Virus record (IMG/VR): IMGVR_UViG_3300035670_000203
Location: 1-63,207 of that record
Source of the DNA: a virus
Direction: 5' to 3' (one strand)
Length of the DNA: 63,207 nt
Position 1 is the first letter of the stretch. Every line of letters begins with the position of its first letter. The notes beneath the pieces were generated by a model, which saw nothing but the letters and a program-made list of their open reading frames with translations, made no database searches and was not told where the DNA came from. A program made the translations under genes and the position numbers. Of this stretch, positions 29,901 to 38,685 are shown piece by piece.

Positions 29901-30427
29901 CCACCTTCAACTTGTTTCCAATTGTTTCCTCCAGCAAAAGTAGTGACTGGTGTGGATCTATTTCCATTAACTGTATCATTAATTCCAATGTTAATATTAT
30001 CTCCCCAACACCACAAACTTCCATCAGTTTTGATTGCAAAGGTAGAAAATCCAGACAATGCTATTTGTCTCCAGTCATTCCCTCCAGCAAATGTAGTAAT
30101 TGGAGTTGATCTGACAGCCGGAGAAGATGTTATTCCATGTCCAAGTTGTCCATTAAATCCATAACCCCACATCCATAAGGTTCCATCAGTTTTAATACCT
30201 CCAGAATGACCATTCCCTAAAGAAATTTGTTTCCAGTTACTTCCTCCAGAAAAAGTGGTAACTGGAGTAATTACAGATGTTACTGCAGTATTATTACCAA
30301 TTTCTCCACCATATCCTTGATGTCCCCATAACCACAATTGATCTCCAATATACTGATCAATTAACCAGTATTCGGTTACAAAATAATTTTCTAAGTCTCC
30401 TTCTGGGGATAAAAACTGATTAGGCAT
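26915..30427 (-). CDS. Giant RCC1-repeat protein, 21 blades (3 x 7)
   Basis: 1170 residues. Counting the LWxWG-type strands gives 21 repeats (including LWAFG and LYVFG), i.e. three complete seven-bladed propellers in one chain. The chain starts on WG and ends on NNWKQVFFGRIHAAAIQ, so closure is possible. Blades 15 and 20 are irregular (ALKDNGVNKELFVWG, ALRGDGINNELYVFG); blades 7 and 9 are preceded by ADTLT(T/A)EPEDLY insertions. About 25 N-terminal residues have no repeat. RCC1-fold proteins usually have seven blades, so 21 is unusual. I infer a large receptor-binding or baseplate-decorating protein; no enzymatic residues seen. Confidence 0.85.
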   Translation of the reverse strand: MPNQFLSPEGDLENYFVTEYWLIDQYIGDQLWLWGHQGYGGEIGNNTAVTSVITPVTTFSGGSNWKQISLGNGHSGGIKTDGTLWMWGYGFNGQLGHGITSSPAVRSTPITTFAGGNDWRQIALSGFSTFAIKTDGSLWCWGDNINIGINDTVNGNRSTPVTTFAGGNNWKQVEGGFFHVAAIKTDGTLWTWGAAFSGELGNGTTDVDAYTPITTFAGGTDWKQVSAGRGNTAAVKTDGTLWTWGFNGFNPDGSLGNNNGEPTSTPVTTFVGGTDWKQVVCGANHMLGIKTNGTLWSWGNSVYGQLGNGPLRIRYTPVTTFAGGTNWADTLTTEPEDLYTISSGSAIKTDGTLWTWGFGEKLGTNSTPTTVIYTPVTTFAGGTNWKQVHSSISSTLAIKTDGTLWAFGNNSNSQLGFFTSNIPFTPVTTFAGGTNWADTLTAEPEDLYTLSASNEHTIAIKTDGTLWVWGNGKNGRLGNGLTTTSAISTPITTFAGGTNWKQVSSSVSITSTFDNFATNSAIKTDGTLWTWGDGRFGLLGNADTTDRSTPITTFAGGTNWKQTSSGRFHIAAIKTDGTLWTWGLGTNSQLGNAVNNLSVTSTPLTTFAGGTDWKQVSAGGFHTAAIKTDGTLWVWGRMSYGSLGNALITGTRSTPVTTFAGGTNWKQVSSGNRHTAAIKTDGTLWVWGTTSNGRLGNTLIVGNRSTPITTFAGGTDWKQVSSGYAHTMAVKTDGTLWGWGNGLLGQLGNVLTANSSTPVTTFAGGTDWKQVSSGREHTVALKDNGVNKELFVWGNEYSGKIGNGFTSRRKAVFTPTTTFAGGTNWKQVSSQFNCGVAVKTDGTLWTWGVTTNGQLGNGVTVNSVVSTPVTTFAGGTNWKHVSNGAVHTAAIKTDGTLWVWGIGSSGHLGNADTTNKSTPVTTFAGGTNWKQVSAGDSITAAIKTDGTLWTWGSGNYGQLGNASLTNVSTPVTTFAGGTNWKQVCSQSNNLISIKTDGTLWTWGYNGYGFLGNKTLYASISNPNISTPVTTFAGGTNWRQVFTNNSSSFALRGDGINNELYVFGQNEDDTDLALGTPQNWSPKEVDGNATNWKQVGAGYGNTIAVKTDGTLWTWGYNSFGQVGNNFEQNYSNRFYSPVTTFAGGNNWKQVFFGRIHAAAIQSGISPDLPLS

Positions 30428-33124
30428 TTACTTTCCTCCAGCAATTTCTTTGATTGCTTCAATTAATACAGCAATTAAGTTTCCGTAAGAAACTGTTTTT
30501 AATCCTTTATCATTTGTGGTAACAACTTCTGGAAGTATCTTTTCCATTTCTTGAGCAATGACACCAATAGATGACTGATTATGGCCGTCCTTCCAATCAT
30601 ATTTAACACCATTCATTTGCATTACAAGTTCAAGAGCATTTTCAATTGGTCTAATGTTAGTTTTCTGTGATTCATCAGATAGTGAATTGAATACAGTTGC
30701 AGATAAAGTTCCAGAGGAAGGATTATAAGTTAATTTATTTTCTGAAACTTTTAACTCAGAAAAGACCCCAGAAGTTACAGTAGAATATCCAACATAATAA
30801 GTTTCATTAGTTGATTCATCATTTACTACAGTTAAAGAAGCAGAACTCCCTTGAGTTCCTTGGATTCCTTGATTTGATAATCCCTGCAATCCCTGTAATC
30901 CTTGTCTTCCTTGAACACCTTGAGAACCCTGAACACCCTGATCTCCTTGTGCTCCAACTCCACCAAAGGTTCCTTGTGATCCTTGAATTCCTTGTCTTCC
31001 TTGAGTTCCTTGAACCCCTTGGTCTCCTTGTGCTCCAACTCCACCAAAAGTTCCTTGGGATCCTTGAATTCCTTGTCTTCCTTGAGAACCCTGAACACCC
31101 TGATCTCCTTGTGCTCCAACTCCACCAAAGGTTCCTTGTGATCCTTGAATTCCTTGTCTTCCTTGAGTTCCTTGGACTCCTTGATTACCTTGATTACCTT
31201 GCAATCCTTGAGTTCCCTGAGGACCACTTATATTTCCTATATTAATCCAATTACCACTTCCAACATATACCCAAAGGTCATTTAATGCATCATCAAGAAC
31301 AGCATTACCAAGTTCTGCAGATGGGAAAGCAGCATTTAAAGTAGTTTCTGGATCATTAGGAGGTGCTACATTTACATCAGGAACGGATCCAATAATAATA
31401 GTTGCTTGTCCATTAGCACCTTGAACCCCTTGAAGTCCCTGTCTTCCTTGATTTCCTTGAGTTCCTTGAATTCCTTGAACACCTTGATCCCCTTGTAAAC
31501 CAACGGCACCAAAAAGACCTTGAACACCTTGAACACCTTGAACACCTTGATTTCCTTGATTTCCTTGATTGCCTTGTAATCCTTGATTTCCTTGAACTCC
31601 TTGGTTTCCTTGATTGCCTTGAATTCCTTGGTTACTTAATCCTTGAACACCCTGATTTCCTTGAACTCCTTGGTTTCCTTGGGTTCCTTGTATACCTTGA
31701 TCCCCTTGTAAACCAACGGCACCAAAAAGACCTTGAACACCTTGAACACCTTGATTGCCTTGATTACCTTGAACTCCTTGATTACTTAAACCTTGAAGAC
31801 CTTGAACCCCTTGGTTTCCTTGATTACCCTGGTTTCCTTGAAGACCCTGATTACCTTGATTACCTTGAACACCTTGATTGCCTTGGTTTCCCTGGAGTCC
31901 TTGATTACCTTGGAGTCCTTGATTACCTTGAACACCTTGGTTTCCTTGATTGCCTTGAACACCTTGGTTGCTTAATCCCTGAAGACCTTGATTTCCTTGA
32001 ACCCCTTGAGATCCTTGATCTCCCTGAATACCTTGGGATCCTTGTAAACCAACTGCTCCAAAAGTTCCTTGGTTTCCTTGATTACCTTGCAAACCTTGGT
32101 TACCTTGATTACCTTGGACTCCTTGATTACTTAAACCTTGAAGTCCTTGATTGCCTTGATTCCCTTGAAGTCCCTGGTTTCCTTGGACACCTTGGTTTCC
32201 TTGATTGCCCTGTAAACCTTGGTTTCCTTGATTTCCTTGGACCCCTTGATTGCCTTGATTTCCTTGTAATCCTTGGGTTCCCTGAGGACCACTTATATTT
32301 CCAATGTTGGTCCAATTGCCACTTCCAAGATAAACCCAAAGATCATTTAATGCATCATCTAAGACTGCATTGCCAAGTTCTGCAGATGGGAAAGCAGTGT
32401 TTAAAGTAGTTTCTGGATCATTAGGAGGCGCTACATTTACATCAGGAACGGATCCAATAATAATAGTTGCTTGCCCAGTAGTTCCCTGAGTACCTTGAAC
32501 ACCAAAAGGACCTTGATTTCCTTGATTACCTTGAACACCTTGATTACTTAAACCTTGAAGACCTTGAACACCCTGAACACCTTGGTCTCCCTGAACACCT
32601 TGATTACCTTGAACACCTTGATTACTTAAACCTTGTAATCCTTGAACTCCTTGATCACCTTGTAATCCTTGAACACCCTGAACACCTTGGTCTCCCTGAA
32701 GACCTTGATTACCTTGTAATCCTTGGTTGCCTTGCAATCCTTGGTTGCCTTGAACACCCTGGTTTCCTTGATGTCCCTGAAGACCCTGATTACCTTGTAG
32801 ACCTTGATTACCTTGTAATCCTTGGACTCCCTGGTTACCTTGTAGACCCTGAATACCTTGCGTTACAACATCTCTAGATGGAACCCAGAATCTTTCTCCC
32901 TCATACCCATCAGCAGCAATTAGAACATAATGCTCTACTGGAACTTTAATAGGACTTTCTGGAGTTCCTGGTGTAAAAGGATTAGTTCCAACAGAAGAAA
33001 CACCAACATTAGGATCACCTAAATCAGGTTCTGCCTGTTCCAATCCAAGGAATTCATATCTATCAGATGTAATTCCTGATTGAGGTAATCTTTGTACTCT
33101 TCCTGTTGTATATTTCTTAGTCAT
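30428..33124 (-). CDS. Collagen-like tail fibre with S74 chaperone end
   Basis: 898 residues. About 90 N-terminal residues are non-repetitive, then long runs of the QGxQGx triplet (VQG, LQG, NQG) to about 745, interrupted by two copies of a 60-residue module (about 215-280 and 575-640; PDVNVAPPNDPETTLN, WVYLGSGNW) and by seven LSNQG breaks in triplet phase. The C-terminus (SLSDESQKTNIRPIENAL, YDWKDG, SSIGVIAQEMEKILPEVV) is an S74 intramolecular chaperone, which trims itself after trimer folding. A trimeric fibre is expected. The Gln-for-Pro collagen seen here is common in phages. Confidence 0.88.
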   Translation of the reverse strand: MTKKYTTGRVQRLPQSGITSDRYEFLGLEQAEPDLGDPNVGVSSVGTNPFTPGTPESPIKVPVEHYVLIAADGYEGERFWVPSRDVVTQGIQGLQGNQGVQGLQGNQGLQGNQGLQGHQGNQGVQGNQGLQGNQGLQGNQGLQGDQGVQGVQGLQGDQGVQGLQGLSNQGVQGNQGVQGDQGVQGVQGLQGLSNQGVQGNQGNQGPFGVQGTQGTTGQATIIIGSVPDVNVAPPNDPETTLNTAFPSAELGNAVLDDALNDLWVYLGSGNWTNIGNISGPQGTQGLQGNQGNQGVQGNQGNQGLQGNQGNQGVQGNQGLQGNQGNQGLQGLSNQGVQGNQGNQGLQGNQGNQGTFGAVGLQGSQGIQGDQGSQGVQGNQGLQGLSNQGVQGNQGNQGVQGNQGLQGNQGLQGNQGNQGVQGNQGNQGLQGNQGNQGNQGVQGLQGLSNQGVQGNQGNQGVQGVQGLFGAVGLQGDQGIQGTQGNQGVQGNQGVQGLSNQGIQGNQGNQGVQGNQGLQGNQGNQGNQGVQGVQGVQGLFGAVGLQGDQGVQGIQGTQGNQGRQGLQGVQGANGQATIIIGSVPDVNVAPPNDPETTLNAAFPSAELGNAVLDDALNDLWVYVGSGNWINIGNISGPQGTQGLQGNQGNQGVQGTQGRQGIQGSQGTFGGVGAQGDQGVQGSQGRQGIQGSQGTFGGVGAQGDQGVQGTQGRQGIQGSQGTFGGVGAQGDQGVQGSQGVQGRQGLQGLQGLSNQGIQGTQGSSASLTVVNDESTNETYYVGYSTVTSGVFSELKVSENKLTYNPSSGTLSATVFNSLSDESQKTNIRPIENALELVMQMNGVKYDWKDGHNQSSIGVIAQEMEKILPEVVTTNDKGLKTVSYGNLIAVLIEAIKEIAGGK
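31212..31411 (-). repeat. Repeat module within collagen-like gene, copy 2
   Basis: A 200-base module nearly identical to the copy about 1.07 kb to the right (only scattered substitutions). Encodes the PDVNVAPPNDPETTLN...NDLWVY(V/L)GSGNW domain. Identity of synonymous sites suggests recent duplication or gene conversion within the gene. Confidence 0.8.
32277..32476 (-). repeat. Repeat module within collagen-like gene, copy 1
   Basis: First copy (in protein order) of the 200-base module that interrupts the collagen run. Together with the second copy it brackets a block of QGx repeats, giving a potential recombination pair that would change fibre length in frame. Confidence 0.8.
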
Positions 33125-33129
33125 TTACT

Positions 33130-33489
33130 TTACTGTTTTGCAGTTTCTAAAACGCTTAAAATTAATTCTAATGTATTATTTTCATCAGCTTGCATTTTTA
33201 TTACATCATTAGTTTCTAATGCCAATCTTCCATCAGGAATTAAGTTCAATCCATCATAAGGGGGGATGGAAATTTCATTTGCAAACTTAAAATCAGCACG
33301 AGGTTCAACTGATCTTGAATGAACTGCAGTAACTTTATATGTTCCCTCAGAACTTCCAGTTGAAACATTAGTAACTTGGGAAAGTATTACAATAGATGCA
33401 ACACCAATCGGACAAGTATAGATTCCTACCATTTCAGTAGTTAATCCTACTCTTATTGTTCTAAATTTATTTAATGCAATTTTTGCCAT
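33130..33489 (-). CDS. Small structural protein, 119 aa
   Basis: A beta-rich protein, MAKIALNKFRTIRVGLTT, then YTCPIGVASIVILSQVTNV and YDGLNLIPDGRLALETNDVI, ending SVLETAKQ. The pattern is that of small head- or tail-decoration proteins found between fibre genes in marine T4-like phages. One base separates it from the next fibre gene. Function inferred only. Confidence 0.6.
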   Translation of the reverse strand: MAKIALNKFRTIRVGLTTEMVGIYTCPIGVASIVILSQVTNVSTGSSEGTYKVTAVHSRSVEPRADFKFANEISIPPYDGLNLIPDGRLALETNDVIKMQADENNTLELILSVLETAKQ

Positions 33490-33490
33490 T

Positions 33491-36400
33491 TTACTTACTT
33501 ATTCCTAGAATTAATGGTGTTACTGTATTTAACAAACTTTGGCTAAATGCCCTACCACTAATAGTTCCAGTAATCTGGTTAATAACAATGTCATCTCCAA
33601 TTTTAAAGTTGCCTGCCTGATCAGTACTGGTATAAACAACTTCACCACCATTGAGTTTTACAACCTCATTTTCTGGAATTAGTACACCACCCAAAGCAGG
33701 TTTTGCGGTGTTGATGTTATTTCCAGTTCCAACCCATTCAAATGAGTGAGAAGAAGTGATTTGTAAACTTAAACGACTAAAGTAAACAGTTGTTCCTGCA
33801 CTTACTGTATTATTTAGATTCTGTTGAAGAACGATTGTAGAAATACCGGCAACAGGTAGTGTCGCACTTTCGATTGTATAATATGTTGGGTATATTGTAG
33901 TATGAGCAGTTGCTTGAACTGCATTTGGTCCAGGTGGTGGGGGAGCAATTGTAACTGAAGGTGCAGTTCTATACTGACTTCCTGTTGCAATTACATCAAT
34001 AGAAACAACTTTTCCATCAACAATATTTGGTGATGCTTCCGCACGAATTCCAAATGCATCTTCTGGAGGTGCTTCTATTGTTACAAGTGGAGGATTAAGT
34101 TCAGAATATCCACTACCAACATTATCCATTTCAATTGTCTGAACAATATAGAATAGTTCTCCAAAGTATAGTGCCTGACCATCATAAGGACGATAAGAAC
34201 CTATACCTGATACTATGACCGTATCTTGTTCGACAGGAGCATTTTGTTCTACTACACCAGTATATCTGTAGATTGATTTTGAAGTTCTATCACCAACACC
34301 ATCAGCAACAAGTCCAAGTCTTCCGAAAGAAGAGTTGGAGTTTGTAAGGTCGCATTGTCCACCAGATGCAGTAAAGATTGCAATGTCATTACAAATTGTG
34401 AAGATAGAAACTAACTGAGAATATGCACCATTAGTAATGGAAACACCAATTCCCCCCTGATTATACTGAGTATAAGAGTCAACACTCATAGAACCAGTAA
34501 CACCAATATCTACTTGGTCTCCAGGTTCTGCTTCAAATCCATCAACTTTCATTCCAATACTATTGGGAACAAAGTTAGTGCAGTTTCTCACATAAGGACC
34601 TTGTGTAATTGGTCCGACTCCTGGAGAATAAGGTGGTTTTACATAACCTCCTTGAACATATTCGTGAGGTATTGTTGAAGGTCCAACTCTAACCACAAAT
34701 GTTGTTCCTGCACCTATAACATCAGTAACTCTGAATTTATAACCTTCACTTCCAGTTGGATATATTGTAGTTGTTCCTGCACCACTTGTGCAACTAAATT
34801 CCAAATCTCTAATAGTGACTACATCATTAACTCTTACATAAGCACCAGGAGCAGTAATGGTGGTAATTCCAGTTGTATGATCATAAATTGCATCATCAAT
34901 AGCAACTGAACGATCTACAACATATCCTGTTCCAAAAACATATTCACGAACAATTGTTGATATTCCAGTATTAATAACAACTGAACCATCTTCATTTACT
35001 CTATCAATATAATAATTGTATCCGAATTGATCATTAGTATAAGATTCTATAAAGATTGAATCAGAAAAGAAAATATAAAAAAGATCTCTTACTTCAATTA
35101 AATCTCCTTTTTTAGCGTTTAATGGAGATGCTGTTGTAATAGTTATTTCTCCATTTTGTGGATTATAAGGAGCATCAATAATTTCTACTTTTCCTTCAAA
35201 TCCAACCCCACTATTTCCAGGATAAGAAGTTGTGATTCCAGATTCTGATCCAAGTCCAACGATTGTAGTAACAACTCCAACACAAGACCTTATTGCAGAA
35301 ATTACATTTGAACATCCGTTAATTGCATTATTAAATCCAGTTTCAAAATCTGGCTGCATTCCCAAATCTTTTACTTGATAAAATTCATTTTGGAAACTTG
35401 TGTATTTTTGAACAGTTCCTCCAGAAACATAATTGTGAGGTAGTGTTGATTGTCCTACAACGACTTCAAAGTTATCGTCATCTATTACATCTAAAACATT
35501 AAATACATATCCATAAGCACCAGTTGGATAAGTTAGTGTAAGAACTCCACCATCAGAAGGACAAGTAAATCCTAATCCAACAATTTTTACTGCATCATTT
35601 TGATTTAAATTATGATTTTCTGCGGTAATCGTTACAATACCTGTAACATTATCATACTCAGCAAATGTTACATCAGTAGCAACTCCTACAGGATAACCTC
35701 CCCAAGTGCAGTTATTAACTACTGAACGAGCAACATTAAAAGAATAATCTAATGTTGCAATTGTTTGCTCGACTTCTCCAGGATTTTTTAGAATTTCTGG
35801 AATTAAATTCCAATTTTCATCATAATAAGTTTCTCCTGCCATCACACAACGAGAATTTCCACCTCTTGTAATATCAAAACAAATTGCTCTCCAAATATCT
35901 TTTACATCATCTGCACAGTCTTGACTCTCAAGAGTAACTCCAAATTCAATTGCTGGTGCTTGTTCAGTCCCTAATCCAACAATACTTGTAACAATTCCAG
36001 AAAGAGTTTCAATTCTTACAATTGTATCTCCACATCCACCAGGAACTAGAATTGGAGAATAACTACTAGTATCTTGACTTAAAGAAGTATATTGATCTGG
36101 ATAAGACTCATTATTAATAACGTAAGTTACAATACCAACTGCGTGTTGAATCGCATCTACAGTTGCTTCACGAACACTATAACCATTTACATCAGTTCCT
36201 GTAATATGTTGTAGTGCTCCCGCATTATCATAATAAGATAATCCAGCACCGACAGATTTCTTATTACTTCCTGCTTTTAAGTCATAAGAAATTGAGCGAA
36301 GAATATCTTTAATATCATCCTCACAATCTTCAGGAACAGTGGGAACTACAAATGCAGGAGACTTGTAATCTGTAGAAGTAAGGAATCCAATTGTTTCTGA

Positions 36401-37408
36401 TGCAATATAATCAAGATTTAAGTCTATAAGTCTAGCAGCATCTTGTTCTCTATGACTTCCAGCAAAACCACTGAATCCACTTGTTAAGAAACCAACTGCT
36501 TCTTTTGCAATATAATCAAGATTCAAACGAAGCATTCTTGCTCCATCAAAAAATCTATCAACCTGAACACCTTCAAGGGGTTCAAATGATACAATAGCAG
36601 CACCATTAGTCATTTCAGGACCAATGAAACTTATATCAGTAATATGACAACCATTGTTTACATAAAATAAATCTAGATCAGGGAATCTTGGAGTGACTAC
36701 ACAGTTTCTTAATTCTGTTCCTTCTACGGAAACTGTTTTCTTTAAAACTATGGGATTATCTTCTACATAAACTCCAGGATAAACTTTAATAGTATCACCA
36801 AAGTTTGCTATTTGTGCTGCTGCTTTAATTGTTCTTTTTGAATGATTTTCAGTTAATCCAGTATTATTATCATCACCATTTTGAGTGACGAAGATTGTTT
36901 TCCCAGTAGGTTTATATGCGTCTATTGTAACTATACCTTTTCCTGGATTTTGAGTAGCATCAATTTGAATGCCTATTCCAGGAACAATTTGAGTTACAAT
37001 ACCTACAAGATTTACACCATCACCAAAGTATTCAATGGCAGTTACATCACCAGAAACAGTTACATCATCTCCAAATGTTCCAGTGGATCCAACATCTAAA
37101 GTACTGCCAACTACAAGTTCCTGTCCAATATCGGCAGAACCAGAAGCATTTATATTTCCATCTATACCGACACCACCTTCAACTACAAGAGATCCAGTGC
37201 TTACTGAAGTAGACTCTGTAGTATTTGTGAAATTAACTAGTCCTGTTGCGGTTAAAGGACCATCAAATGTTCCACCACCTACAACATCTAAGGTTCTTTG
37301 GGGATCGGTGGTTCCAATACCAACTCTATCCCTAACACCATCAGCATAAATTAGATTTTCATCAACTTCAAGACCATTTTTTACGACGAAATTTTTGTTT
37401 ATGCCCAT
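33491..37408 (-). CDS. Large beta-helix tail fibre or adhesin
   Basis: 1305 residues. The N-terminus MGINKNFVVKNGLEV and following VGIGTTDPQRTLDV resemble short collar or fibre attachment parts. From about 165 TIFVTQNGDDNNTGLTENH, GDTIKVYPGVYVEDNPIV and TELRNCVV mark a pectate-lyase-like right-handed beta-helix. LNLDYIA(K/S)E and RDLEF-type segments repeat afterwards, as do GYKFRVTDVI and GYVFNVLDVI. A C-terminal beta-sandwich ends GNFKIGDDIVINQ. Similar very large proteins are typical of marine cyanophage fibre loci. Host receptor recognition is inferred. Confidence 0.8.
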   Translation of the reverse strand: MGINKNFVVKNGLEVDENLIYADGVRDRVGIGTTDPQRTLDVVGGGTFDGPLTATGLVNFTNTTESTSVSTGSLVVEGGVGIDGNINASGSADIGQELVVGSTLDVGSTGTFGDDVTVSGDVTAIEYFGDGVNLVGIVTQIVPGIGIQIDATQNPGKGIVTIDAYKPTGKTIFVTQNGDDNNTGLTENHSKRTIKAAAQIANFGDTIKVYPGVYVEDNPIVLKKTVSVEGTELRNCVVTPRFPDLDLFYVNNGCHITDISFIGPEMTNGAAIVSFEPLEGVQVDRFFDGARMLRLNLDYIAKEAVGFLTSGFSGFAGSHREQDAARLIDLNLDYIASETIGFLTSTDYKSPAFVVPTVPEDCEDDIKDILRSISYDLKAGSNKKSVGAGLSYYDNAGALQHITGTDVNGYSVREATVDAIQHAVGIVTYVINNESYPDQYTSLSQDTSSYSPILVPGGCGDTIVRIETLSGIVTSIVGLGTEQAPAIEFGVTLESQDCADDVKDIWRAICFDITRGGNSRCVMAGETYYDENWNLIPEILKNPGEVEQTIATLDYSFNVARSVVNNCTWGGYPVGVATDVTFAEYDNVTGIVTITAENHNLNQNDAVKIVGLGFTCPSDGGVLTLTYPTGAYGYVFNVLDVIDDDNFEVVVGQSTLPHNYVSGGTVQKYTSFQNEFYQVKDLGMQPDFETGFNNAINGCSNVISAIRSCVGVVTTIVGLGSESGITTSYPGNSGVGFEGKVEIIDAPYNPQNGEITITTASPLNAKKGDLIEVRDLFYIFFSDSIFIESYTNDQFGYNYYIDRVNEDGSVVINTGISTIVREYVFGTGYVVDRSVAIDDAIYDHTTGITTITAPGAYVRVNDVVTIRDLEFSCTSGAGTTTIYPTGSEGYKFRVTDVIGAGTTFVVRVGPSTIPHEYVQGGYVKPPYSPGVGPITQGPYVRNCTNFVPNSIGMKVDGFEAEPGDQVDIGVTGSMSVDSYTQYNQGGIGVSITNGAYSQLVSIFTICNDIAIFTASGGQCDLTNSNSSFGRLGLVADGVGDRTSKSIYRYTGVVEQNAPVEQDTVIVSGIGSYRPYDGQALYFGELFYIVQTIEMDNVGSGYSELNPPLVTIEAPPEDAFGIRAEASPNIVDGKVVSIDVIATGSQYRTAPSVTIAPPPPGPNAVQATAHTTIYPTYYTIESATLPVAGISTIVLQQNLNNTVSAGTTVYFSRLSLQITSSHSFEWVGTGNNINTAKPALGGVLIPENEVVKLNGGEVVYTSTDQAGNFKIGDDIVINQITGTISGRAFSQSLLNTVTPLILGISK

Positions 37409-37440
37409 TTTTTTAAAGGTTCACTATCCCCTTTTTTTAT

Positions 37441-37448
37441 TATTTAGA
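37441..37448 (-). promoter_or_regulatory. Late-type box TCTAAATA
   Basis: TCTAAATA on the minus strand about 33 bases before the 1305-residue fibre gene. One base off the consensus; the flanking A-rich stretch (AATAAAAAAAG) is typical of such leaders. Moderate to weak call. Confidence 0.35.
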
Positions 37449-37460
37449 ATAGTTATATTT

Positions 37461-38681
37461 TTATGCTCTAAATGTTAAATTCAAACTAGTAGAATGTCTA
37501 GTATTGCTTCCAAAAATTAAATATTTCCAAGTCGTATCAGGATTACCATTTCTTCTTATAACATTTGCATTTGGATCGGAATTAACATCTCCCATATTAT
37601 CTAATATAGTTGAGGATCTATATCTAACAATAACAACTCCAGTTCCACCTACCCCGGCACCATTTATTCCTTCAAACCCATTAGCAGCATATCTAGATCC
37701 TCCACCTCCACCTCCTCCAGTTCTGTTATATCCATCTCGATTTAATTGAGAATCTTCTGAAATAGGATTTGTTCCATCACCTCCACCATTTCTTCCTGGA
37801 TTTTGAGTTGCTGTATCAGTAACTGAACTTCCACCTCCACCACCTCCTCCAAATCCATCAACTGCTTTTATTCGGTTAGATTCACTTCTTACATTAAAAC
37901 TAGCACCATTAAGAAATCCAACACCAATCCCAGCACCTCCGTCACCTGAAGAATCTGGTTCTGGCCTACCAGCAGTAAACCAACCTCTTCCACCTACACC
38001 AGTAGTACCTCCTCCACCCCCAGCTTCTGAACTATTAGCTCTCACAAACACTGCACCACCTCCACGATTTCCAATACAAGTATCTCCAGCTTGACAAGTA
38101 TTTCCATTAACTGCTAATCCATACCTATTGTCTGGTTCATCAACCCTAGCATTTCCTTGTCCTCCACCATTTCCACCATTTCTACCTCTGCGATCATTCG
38201 CATTAGTTTTAGAACCACCTCCACCACCTCCACCACCTAAGGAGAGATATGTCACATTATTATGAGTAAAAGAACTACTTTTCCCATCTTGTCCTGGTCT
38301 ACCATCTTGAATAACTCCATCAACACCTCCAACTGTAATGGCATAATCTACTCCAGGTATTACAAATAAATTATTTACAATTTGTGCAAATCCACCACCA
38401 CCTCCACCACCACAATTTCCATTATCATTACCATCAGGGGTTCCTCCTCCACCACCAGAACCAACAATAAGAACATCAATAAAATAGCCAGCACTAACAC
38501 CTCTAAAATCTGAATATGCTATAGAATTAGGTGCTGCTGGTAGAGTGTAAAGAGCACCATCTTTTGATGCTCTTTGTCCTCTATACTCACTAAGTTTCAT
38601 AGGTCTTCCACCATCAATAGAATCGGGAAACTCCTTATCAATATCATCTCCACTTAATTCTCCATCAATTGGTAATGCCAT
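37461..38681 (-). CDS. Glycine-rich structural protein
   Basis: 406 residues. The first 55 residues are globular (MALPIDGELSGDDIDKEF, LPAAPNSIAYSDFRG). Then a region with runs of 5-8 Gly (SGGGGGTP, GGGGGGGG) and interspersed Asn/Ser, as in polyglycine-helix host-recognition tips of phage adhesins such as T4-like gp38. The C-terminus (GGTGVVIVRYRSS, WKYLIFG) is beta-rich. Similar phage proteins have been seen at fibre ends. I favour a receptor-recognition tip or fibre cap. Confidence 0.75.
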   Translation of the reverse strand: MALPIDGELSGDDIDKEFPDSIDGGRPMKLSEYRGQRASKDGALYTLPAAPNSIAYSDFRGVSAGYFIDVLIVGSGGGGGTPDGNDNGNCGGGGGGGFAQIVNNLFVIPGVDYAITVGGVDGVIQDGRPGQDGKSSSFTHNNVTYLSLGGGGGGGGSKTNANDRRGRNGGNGGGQGNARVDEPDNRYGLAVNGNTCQAGDTCIGNRGGGAVFVRANSSEAGGGGGTTGVGGRGWFTAGRPEPDSSGDGGAGIGVGFLNGASFNVRSESNRIKAVDGFGGGGGGGSSVTDTATQNPGRNGGGDGTNPISEDSQLNRDGYNRTGGGGGGGSRYAANGFEGINGAGVGGTGVVIVRYRSSTILDNMGDVNSDPNANVIRRNGNPDTTWKYLIFGSNTRHSTSLNLTFRA

Positions 38682-38685
38682 TGAA

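Noticed and set aside
19459-30427. Diversity-generating retroelement acting on RCC1 blades
   Set aside because: Variable residues after WG suggested targeted mutagenesis, but no reverse transcriptase or template repeat was seen in the window. Recombination among blades is the simpler explanation.
30811-31245. Plus-strand frame of 144 residues and a minus-strand shadow in the collagen-like gene
   Set aside because: Shadow frames of the QGx triplet repeats; the collagen-like frame is continuous over 898 codons and ends with a recognisable S74 domain.
30840-32880. Collagen-like DNA repeats as a CRISPR array
   Set aside because: No constant repeat/unique spacer alternation; the 9-base periodicity is coding for QGx triplets.
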